Shown: positions 33,342 through 38,568 of the stretch, piece by piece
How the letters are laid out: each line of letters starts with the position of its first letter
Numbering within the stretch: position 1 is the first letter of the stretch
Origin: Oecophyllibacter saccharovorans
GTDB lineage: Bacteria > Pseudomonadota > Alphaproteobacteria > Acetobacterales > Acetobacteraceae
Direction of reading: 5' to 3'
Assembly: GCF_006542375.1 (NCBI RefSeq)
Contig: NZ_CP038143.1
Location: 1,488,001 to 1,552,000 of the forward strand
Length of the DNA: 64,000 nt
Made by a program: the position numbers and the translations under genes
Notes under the pieces: model-generated
The model's input: the letters and a program-made list of their open reading frames with translations, nothing else
Databases searched by the model: none
What the model was told of the DNA's origin: nothing

Positions 33342-33561
33342 ACTCTCTCTAGGGTCCTTTGCTTCAGCCATCCCAGTTCAAGGCCTGGCTGCCGTGTGTG
33401 CGACAAGCCGGCGGCCCTTTGCTGGAACATTTTCCGGAAATGACCATTCATGATGATCGTGTTTGTCCGTCCGTGATGGTAGGCTGCGGCCTTTCCGAGA
33501 AGAACGCTGCATCCTCTGGCTGAGAGGCGCGCGTGTTCATCTGCTTTTGTTGAGAAGATCC

Positions 33562-33894
33562 ATGAAGGCCTATCTGGACTCCATTTTCAAATATTTCCCA
33601 ATGTTCAGCGACGTGAATGATGTGTTTTCAGCAACTCTTCCCATTGTGACGCTGGTATTTGTGGGGATTATTGCGCTGTCTGCTTATATCTGTGTATCCC
33701 GAAAGAGGTTTGGCCCCATATTTTCTTGGGTGTTTATGTGCGCGGTTTTCTGGCCGTGGTTGATTGTGCTCGAATTATATCCAAGCGCGAATAAGGAAAA
33801 GACTTTACCAACTGTCATTGAACAGATTGGCTTGGCCATAGCCATTATATCTGTTTTGGGTGGCATCGTATTTCTGTTTGACAGATATCTGTGA
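33562..33894 (+). CDS. Small membrane protein, KRKGF family (member j, type C)
   Basis: This 110-residue paralog runs from ATG 33562 (behind GAGAAGATCC): MKAYLDSIFKYFPMFSDVND, LVFVGIIALSAYICVSRKRF, FWPWLIVLELYPSANKEK, IEQIGLAIAIIS. The loop is SRKRF and EYIG becomes EQIG, so this is one of the most divergent cores. Its start and first segment match member b. The codons are noticeably AT-richer than phage genes nearby. Confidence 0.8.
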   Translation: MKAYLDSIFKYFPMFSDVNDVFSATLPIVTLVFVGIIALSAYICVSRKRFGPIFSWVFMCAVFWPWLIVLELYPSANKEKTLPTVIEQIGLAIAIISVLGGIVFLFDRYL

Positions 33895-33927
33895 ATTATA
33901 ACTCTGAAGATGTCTTAAGGGGACCCT

Positions 33928-34218
33928 ATGCCGCCACATGACTTGATTCCTTCCTATATCAAGGACGCGCTGGCTGACCTGATGGCAGTAGTGTGCTTCT
34001 TTTCAGGCTGGGCTACCTATGCCTGTGCGAAGCGGAAGGAATTTCATCCAGCGCCACTCTGGGGGTTTTTGGGAATATTTTTTTGGCCAGTTCTTCTTAT
34101 TCTTGAAATCTCAGACACCTGCTCTCCTGAAAAGGTTGCACCACGTCGTATTGAATATATCGGAGGCGCAATTATTTTGCTCTACCTCGGTGTACTTTTC
34201 AGTGGTGTGTTGGCTTAG
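33928..34218 (+). CDS. Small membrane protein, KRKGF family (member k, type D)
   Basis: This 96-residue paralog, the shortest, has FFSGWATYACAKRKEFHPAP, LWGFLGIFFWPVLLILEISD, SPEKVAPRRIEYIGGAI. It is closest to member c. It follows j by 33 bp, AAGGGGACCCT being its ribosome site. The array's plus-strand run is interrupted after it by a minus-strand phage-type gene. Confidence 0.8.
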   Translation: MPPHDLIPSYIKDALADLMAVVCFFSGWATYACAKRKEFHPAPLWGFLGIFFWPVLLILEISDTCSPEKVAPRRIEYIGGAIILLYLGVLFSGVLA

Positions 34219-34348
34219 TATTGTGAGGCGACGGGCAGGCTTTTGCTGTGCAGTGATAAGGCTGCACGCGTTAACAGGCTGCTAAAAATACGCCGGCCTC
34301 AAGCGTTTTTACAGATTTGTTTTAACCGGAAATCTGATTTCCTGTCTC

Positions 34349-35311
34349 TCATTTCTGACCTCGGCGGGAGTCGTCTTTACTCACTTTCTCCTTCTTTTTC
34401 TTGAAACCATGAATTGCCCTTGTAACCGTGAATTGAAACATATCTTTCCCCAGGCTTTTTCCCGCTCCCTTAACGAAGTTTTCCTTCCACTCGTCAGGAT
34501 GACCGCTCAGAGCGTTTAGCGGTCCACCCTTGACGGCATTCCTGACGGGCTGTGATAGGACGGGATCAAGGTTAACGCCCCGTTTTCGAAGAGCCTTGTG
34601 GCTTAGCTGTATTGCGCGTGTACGCGCCAGGGCCTGGTCACCTGCGGAAAGAATTTTGCCACCAAGTATCGAGGTAAGCACGTCACCTGCTGTTTGCCCT
34701 GCTATATTTACGTAGTGTCCACCCCAATCTCCTTCCCGTTCCTGGTCAGCCTCATCAAGCCAACGTTCATTATTTTCAGCGGCGCGTTCAATAAAGCGGG
34801 ATAATGGGTTTTCTACGTAATGGTCCAGGGAAGTCAGGGTTGCGCCCAGATGCTCCAATCCGTTGAACGGTCGAACGACTTGGGTTGCGGCGGCCCCGAC
34901 GAAATCCGTTCCCAGATGTATATAGGGGTGTGTATGTGGGTCTACGTAATGGCCCGCATGCACTGGATCCTGCAGGATGCCCAAGGTACTATTAGAGATT
35001 TCACTGAGCGTGGGCCAGCTGCTTTTGCCGCCTTCCGACAGGCCCCGATTCAATTGCCCGGAGGTGCGGTTTTCCTCCTTTCCATCATCGTGCCCTGGCA
35101 TGGAGACGGGTTGGGTAAGAGCGTTTGCAGAGAGGGGCGGTGCTTGAGCCGCTGTGCTGCCAGCTGGATTGGCGCTTCCCGATGGGCGGGTGCCTGTCTG
35201 GGGGGCCTTGGTGCCAAGGCTTGGAGCGGGGGCACTATCGTTGTTAGGGCCGGGTTCCGTATCATTGCCGGTCTGGGCGTTTAAAGCGTCCAGTTGGTCG
35301 CCGAAATGCAC
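34349..35311 (-). CDS. Ejection-protein-like phage protein, possibly 5'-truncated
   Basis: This 320-residue protein has a disordered Pro/Ala/Gly-rich first third. It then has HTHPYIHLGTDFVGAAATQV, FIERAAENNERWLDEADQER and GDWGGHYVNIAGQTAGDVLT, continuing SILGGKIL. The Gly/Ala-rich later part recalls the central region of the ejection protein at 38569-41298 (GDSNWAGVGRFAGNVAATAP), so it may be a reduced paralog. The end is Lys-rich. The only start is GTG 35311 without a ribosome site, so the true 5' end may be lost. It lies on the phage-gene strand within the array. Confidence 0.6.
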   Translation of the reverse strand: MHFGDQLDALNAQTGNDTEPGPNNDSAPAPSLGTKAPQTGTRPSGSANPAGSTAAQAPPLSANALTQPVSMPGHDDGKEENRTSGQLNRGLSEGGKSSWPTLSEISNSTLGILQDPVHAGHYVDPHTHPYIHLGTDFVGAAATQVVRPFNGLEHLGATLTSLDHYVENPLSRFIERAAENNERWLDEADQEREGDWGGHYVNIAGQTAGDVLTSILGGKILSAGDQALARTRAIQLSHKALRKRGVNLDPVLSQPVRNAVKGGPLNALSGHPDEWKENFVKGAGKSLGKDMFQFTVTRAIHGFKKKKEKVSKDDSRRGQK

Positions 35312-35474
35312 CTGAAAGGGGCTGAATGTCTGGGGGAGTGGGGGCCATCTGGCACCCTCCTGCGATAAACGTTTCTATATCGTTCTGTTTTACGGTCCAT
35401 TCCCGGCGGTTAATGGGGCATAGCGTAGGGAAGGGGCGCTGTGCGTCGCCGAAACTGAAGGGCTGCGACCGGTC

Positions 35475-35503
35475 TTGCGGAGAAACCTGGTATATGCCAG
35501 TCT
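35475..35503 (+). promoter_or_regulatory. Promoter of element R5
   Basis: TTGCGG (35475-35480), a 17-nt spacer and CAGTCT (35498-35503), then 7 nt to the R5 start. Confidence 0.6.
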
Positions 35504-35510
35504 TTTCACC

Positions 35511-35658
35511 GGAAGAAAGCGGCGCAGTTGTGTTCCGCTTGCCAGAGGTAGCAGTCACATCATCTCTGGATAAGCAAAGATCCGGCGTCGGACTGCTTGG
35601 CGTCGCAAAAGGGGCCATCCTTGATAGGATGACCCGCACCCCTTTACCGCTTTCTTCC
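35511..35658 (+). ncRNA. Structured RNA element R5 (copy 5, perfect closing stem)
   Basis: This 148-nt copy has GGAAGAAAGCGG paired with CCGCTTTCTTCC, a perfect 12-bp closing stem. Arm 2 is CTTGCCAGAG with CTCTGGATAAG. Arm 3 is CGGCGTC with GGCGTCG. Arm 4 is AAAGGGG/CCCCTTT with inner CATCC/GGATG. The loops pair as AGCAGTC/GACTGCT. The flanks 35312-35474 and 35659-35940 show no gene. Confidence 0.77.
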
Positions 35659-35940
35659 GTTTCTCCTTATTTAGTCCTTCTTGAACTATGGTTCAGGATG
35701 CCGCCTGAAATACCCTTCCGAAATTCATTAAATACCTGATGATAGCAATCTCTAGGATTTGCTCAATGCTCACTATGGTTATTTGAATTAAGGAAGTGGA
35801 TTACAGATAAGAGCATGAACTTGTTTCCCTGAATCAACCGCGGTATTCCGTTGCGATTATAAAACGGAATCAGGTAAGTCCCCGCTATATTTCCCTGCTG
35901 TCTTTCTATGGTTAAGAAGGATAATGATTAAGAAGGATAA

Positions 35941-35969
35941 TTGGCGCCAGAGGTGGAGTGTGATATTAC
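35941..35969 (+). promoter_or_regulatory. Promoter of element R6
   Basis: TTGGCG (35941-35946), a 17-nt spacer and TATTAC (35964-35969), the copy nearest to a consensus -10, then 7 nt to the R6 start. Confidence 0.62.
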
Positions 35970-35976
35970 CATTCAT

Positions 35977-36111
35977 GGAAGAAAGCGGCACAGTTGCTGG
36001 GGCCTCGTCAGAAGCAGCAGTCATTTCATCTCTGGCGGGATAAAAAGGTTCGGCGTCGGACTGCCTGACGCCGCAAAAGGGTGTTTCCGCGCCCCTTTAC
36101 CGCTTTCTTCC
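35977..36111 (+). ncRNA. Structured RNA element R6 (copy 6)
   Basis: This 135-nt copy has closing stem GGAAGAAAGCGG/CCGCTTTCTTCC, perfect. Arm 3 is CGGCGTC/GACGCCG, a perfect Watson-Crick version of a stem that has G-U pairs in R1 and R5, i.e. a compensatory change. Arm 4 lacks the inner CATCC hairpin, as in R1. The loops GCAGTC/GACTGC are kept. Confidence 0.76.
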
Positions 36112-36433
36112 ATTGCCCGCTCAGCCGGAAAGCACCGCATTATTTGCCTTCGCCCCAGTAATAGAATTCCCTGTCAGGGCAGCACGTCCGTGTGGTGAAA
36201 CCAGGGGGATCCACCATGGGTAGGGAGAAATCTGTGGCGCCTATCTTCCGCCACCAGCTGCGTAAGCGGTGGAAGGCTGTTTCTTCCCGCCAAGAGCGTT
36301 GAAGTTCAGCCACCTGGATTGTGAAGCTTATTTTGCTCTTCTTCTTCCAGTGTTCCCTTGATCAATAAGTAAATTAACTTGATAAGAGGCCCACTGAAAA
36401 AGATCAGGCTCAAATGCTGTTTGAAGGAAATAC
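36112..36433. other. Gap before member l with a decayed phage-gene fragment
   Basis: There is no intact gene here. The middle (about 36246-36312) is similar to the 3' end and downstream flank of the ejection-protein gene at 38539-38602, sharing CTGCG-AAGCGGTGGAAGGCT and flanking bases with small indels. The rest shows nothing recognisable apart from the AT-rich leader of member l. Confidence 0.5.
36246..36312 (-). pseudogene. Degenerate copy of the ejection-protein gene 3' end
   Basis: On the minus strand this reads like the end of the gene at 38569 (Q-L-D-L-N-A-L-L-E-K-K-stop) with indels that destroy the frame, followed by the same downstream CCTTCCACCGCTT. It is a decayed direct repeat lying 2.3 kb from the intact copy. 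Confidence 0.5.
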
Positions 36434-36766
36434 ATGATTTCGGATATTCCGTTTTTCCCAGTGGTTGGTGCATTTGTTTACCATGATGAACGTGCTCTCA
36501 TTCATGTGGCATCAGATCTGTTCATAGGTGTGTGTGCTTATATGTGTGCAAAACGCAAAGGGTTTTCTCCTGTGGCGCTTTGGGCAATCGCGTGCGGTAT
36601 AATGGCACCTTTTTTGATCGTTCTGGAGCTGTGTCGCAGCAAGAACACGGGGAAAACTTCACTACGTCTGATTTCACTACGTCTGATTGAATATTTCGGA
36701 ACAGCTTTAGTCTTGTTCTCAATTATTGTTGTCTTTTATGAATTTTTCTATCAAGTAAAAATATGA
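36434..36766 (+). CDS. Small membrane protein, KRKGF family (member l, type B)
   Basis: This 110-residue paralog has LFIGVCAYMCAKRKGFSPVA, MAPFLIVLELCRSKNTGK and LRLIEYFGTALV. The WP pair is replaced by A-P. A 15-nt tandem duplication gives S-L-R-L-I-S-L-R-L-I before EYFG. Strongly AT-rich. GGAAATAC precedes the ATG. It is followed by member m, completing a fourth two-gene unit of the d-e kind. Confidence 0.78.
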   Translation: MISDIPFFPVVGAFVYHDERALIHVASDLFIGVCAYMCAKRKGFSPVALWAIACGIMAPFLIVLELCRSKNTGKTSLRLISLRLIEYFGTALVLFSIIVVFYEFFYQVKI

Positions 36767-36870
36767 TATGAATAATAATTTTAGGAAATAAACCACCTTG
36801 ATCACAGTCGTGAGAATGCTTCCAGACTGGCTGGAAAAGCATTCAACTTGGTATCTCTTGAGAGAGTGAA

Positions 36871-37164
36871 ATGGAACTATCTCAAATCGTTCATCTTAAA
36901 TTTTCCTATGCGGTTAATCTTACGATAATTTCCCTGTTTATCACCCAGCTGATCCTGGGTGGTATCGCCGCTTATTCCTGTGTGAAGCGCAAAGGTTTCT
37001 GTCCTGCACTGGCCTGGGTGGCTTTATGCGTGATGATGCCCCTTTTTTTGCCCCTGCTTGAAATATGGCCCAAGGCGAGGGCAGAAAACATTCCGCCAAA
37101 GTTCATTGAGTATCTGGCCATTGCGGTCATAGGGGTGTGCTCAATACTTGCCATGTTTATCTGA
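36871..37164 (+). CDS. Small membrane protein, KRKGF family (member m)
   Basis: This 97-residue paralog has LILGGIAAYSCVKRKGFCPA, LAWVALCVMMPLFLPLLEIW, PKARAENIPPKFIEYLAIAV. The WP..L..LEL motif is degenerate (MPLFLPLLEIW). GAGAGAGTGAA precedes the ATG, resembling the ribosome sites of e and i. It is the last array member; R7 and R8 follow. Confidence 0.78.
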   Translation: MELSQIVHLKFSYAVNLTIISLFITQLILGGIAAYSCVKRKGFCPALAWVALCVMMPLFLPLLEIWPKARAENIPPKFIEYLAIAVIGVCSILAMFI

Positions 37165-37280
37165 GTAAAGAGAACGGATCCTGGACGTGAGCATGGACCA
37201 TTTATCGCGGAAGAATATAAGCTCTACCAGCAAATCGCCGCTCTAATATCCATCCCGCTCTCTATGGTGGAAAAGAGTAT

Positions 37281-37309
37281 TTGGTTCCAGAGATAGAGTG
37301 TGATACTCC
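37281..37309 (+). promoter_or_regulatory. Promoter of element R7
   Basis: TTGGTT (37281-37286), a 17-nt spacer and TACTCC (37304-37309), then 7 nt to the R7 start. The spacer resembles that of R6. Confidence 0.57.
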
Positions 37310-37316
37310 CAATCAT

Positions 37317-37445
37317 GGAAGAAAGCGGTGCTGTGCGGTCATTGACCAGAGGTAGCAGTCGAATCATCTCTGGCAATTAAAGATCCGGCGCGGACTGCCT
37401 TGCGCCGCAAAAGGGCACGAATGCACCCCTTTGCCGCTTTCCTCC
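37317..37445 (+). ncRNA. Structured RNA element R7 (copy 7)
   Basis: This 129-nt copy is the shortest. Arm 3 has lost one pair on each side: CGGCGC/GCGCCG, again perfectly complementary, which is a strong compensatory signal. Arm 2 is ACCAGAG/CTCTGG. Arm 4 is AAAGGG/CCCTTT. The loops GCAGTC/GACTGC are kept. The 116 nt between member m and its promoter contain nothing else. Confidence 0.76.
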
Positions 37446-37484
37446 AACGCTTCACATAATTGAGCGCCGGCGCCATTAGGGGAG

Positions 37485-37513
37485 TTGCCTCCAAGCGCGG
37501 ACGATGGCATTTT
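37485..37513 (+). promoter_or_regulatory. Promoter of element R8
   Basis: TTGCCT (37485-37490), a 17-nt spacer and CATTTT (37508-37513), then 7 nt to the R8 start. Confidence 0.55.
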
Positions 37514-37520
37514 CAGCAAT

Positions 37521-37665
37521 GGAAGAAAGCGGTGCTAGCGGCCCGCTCGCCAGAGGCAGCAGTCAAATCATCTCTGGTGGGATCGGCTCCGGCGTCGGAC
37601 TGTTTGATGCCGCAAAAGGGACCATCCCCAATCGGATGACTCGCACCCCTTTACCGCTTTCTTTC
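37521..37665 (+). ncRNA. Structured RNA element R8 (copy 8)
   Basis: This 145-nt copy has closing stem GGAAGAAAGCGG/CCGCTTTCTTTC. Arm 2 is GCCAGAG/CTCTGGT. Arm 3 is CGGCGTC/GATGCCG with loop GGACTGTT, which pairs with AGCAGTC including one G-U. Arm 4 has inner CATCC/GGATG. It is 75 nt downstream of R7. The following 37666-37927 shows no gene and should hold the lipoprotein promoter. Confidence 0.75.
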
Positions 37666-37927
37666 CTCAGATAATTTCAAGCCCAGACTGTTTTAAATAC
37701 TGTTTCCGCATCTCAGCGTTTTTATTGCGTTTCAGCGCAACAGTAACGGGTCGTAGATCTTCAGAGATTAAATCAAGATTGGAGTAAGTAAGAGGCCAGT
37801 AGTCCTCTTTTTTGAGTCGTGACATTGTAAACCCTGTCCCCTACATTGCCGCGCGTTCGTATTGGTTAACCATGAACGGTAACAACAGAGCGCTTCTTTC
37901 CAGCGCCGGGAAACAGGACAAGACAGC

Positions 37928-38302
37928 ATGACTCTCTCCAAAGCAGCCGTGGCCCTTTTCGGTTTTACTCTTCTGGCAGGCTGTGCCACAGCGCCCGACG
38001 ATGTGAAACCCATCAATGTGCCGACTGATAGTTATCAATACATGAGCTGCCAGCAGCTGGCGCAGGAAGCGGTGAGAGTGGGTGAAGCCCAGGACAAGCT
38101 GGCTGACGAGCAGGGCAGCACCCGGTGGCGTGATATCTGGACCGGCCGTGACATCCTGTCGCGCGACCACGAAAGAAGCCTGGCCCGTGCCAAGGGCGAG
38201 CTCAACGCGATCCAGGCCGTTCAGAAACAGAAGGCCTGTGGTTCCACACCCGTTCCTGCCGTTCCTGTAACATCGGCCGCTCCTGCCACGCCTGTAAAAT
38301 AA
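37928..38302 (+). CDS. Small lipoprotein
   Basis: This 124-residue protein has a lipoprotein signal peptide (MTLSKAAVALFGFTLLAGCA), the lipobox L-A-G-C placing the lipidated cysteine at residue 19. The mature part has YQYMSCQQLAQEAVRVGEAQ, a helical segment and a Pro/Ala/Val tail. It should sit in the inner or outer membrane facing the periplasm. It is on the plus strand, opposite to the phage structural operon, so it is likely a lysogenic-conversion (moron) gene. It is not an Rz1 by position. Function unknown. Confidence 0.8.
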   Translation: MTLSKAAVALFGFTLLAGCATAPDDVKPINVPTDSYQYMSCQQLAQEAVRVGEAQDKLADEQGSTRWRDIWTGRDILSRDHERSLARAKGELNAIQAVQKQKACGSTPVPAVPVTSAAPATPVK

Positions 38303-38324
38303 GGCCCAGCTAAACAGCCGCGAC

Positions 38325-38364
38325 GCCACCTGCTCTCCTTTACATTTACAGGAGGGGAGGTGGC
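38325..38364 (+). terminator. Stem-loop after the lipoprotein gene
   Basis: GCCACCT...CTCCT pairs with AGGAG...AGGTGGC. No real T tract follows on the plus strand, so terminator function is uncertain; it may insulate against the convergent ejection operon. Confidence 0.4.
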
Positions 38365-38568
38365 TTCCCGGGTGCCTTTTCCCGCCCTTAGATCCGCCTG
38401 TCGTTTCAGGCACTGGCTGTATTTCCAGCGCCTGCAGAAAGCAGCGCTTAGCTATAGATCCAGGGAGCCTGCTGGAGGCGACGCTTCATTATTGGCCGTA
38501 TGTCATTGTGTTCTGGGTAGGCCCCTTCATTCCGTTTTTGTGTCGCAAGCTGCGCAAGCGGTGGAAGG

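Noticed and set aside
33116-33443. Short open frames inside R4 (and similar ones inside R1, R5 and R6)
   Set aside because: They are not conserved in frame between copies, lack ribosome sites, and the conserved feature is base pairing.
30608-37665. R elements as MITEs or other transposon ends, because the closing stem looks like terminal inverted repeats
   Set aside because: All copies have one orientation, no flanking target duplication is visible, each has a conserved promoter at a fixed distance outside the supposed end, and internal stems and loops show compensatory changes. A mobile origin of the ancestor is not excluded.
30605-37670. CRISPR array or simple direct repeat array
   Set aside because: Units are 129-148 nt, irregularly spaced by tens to thousands of bases with genes in between; there are no regular spacers and no cas genes.
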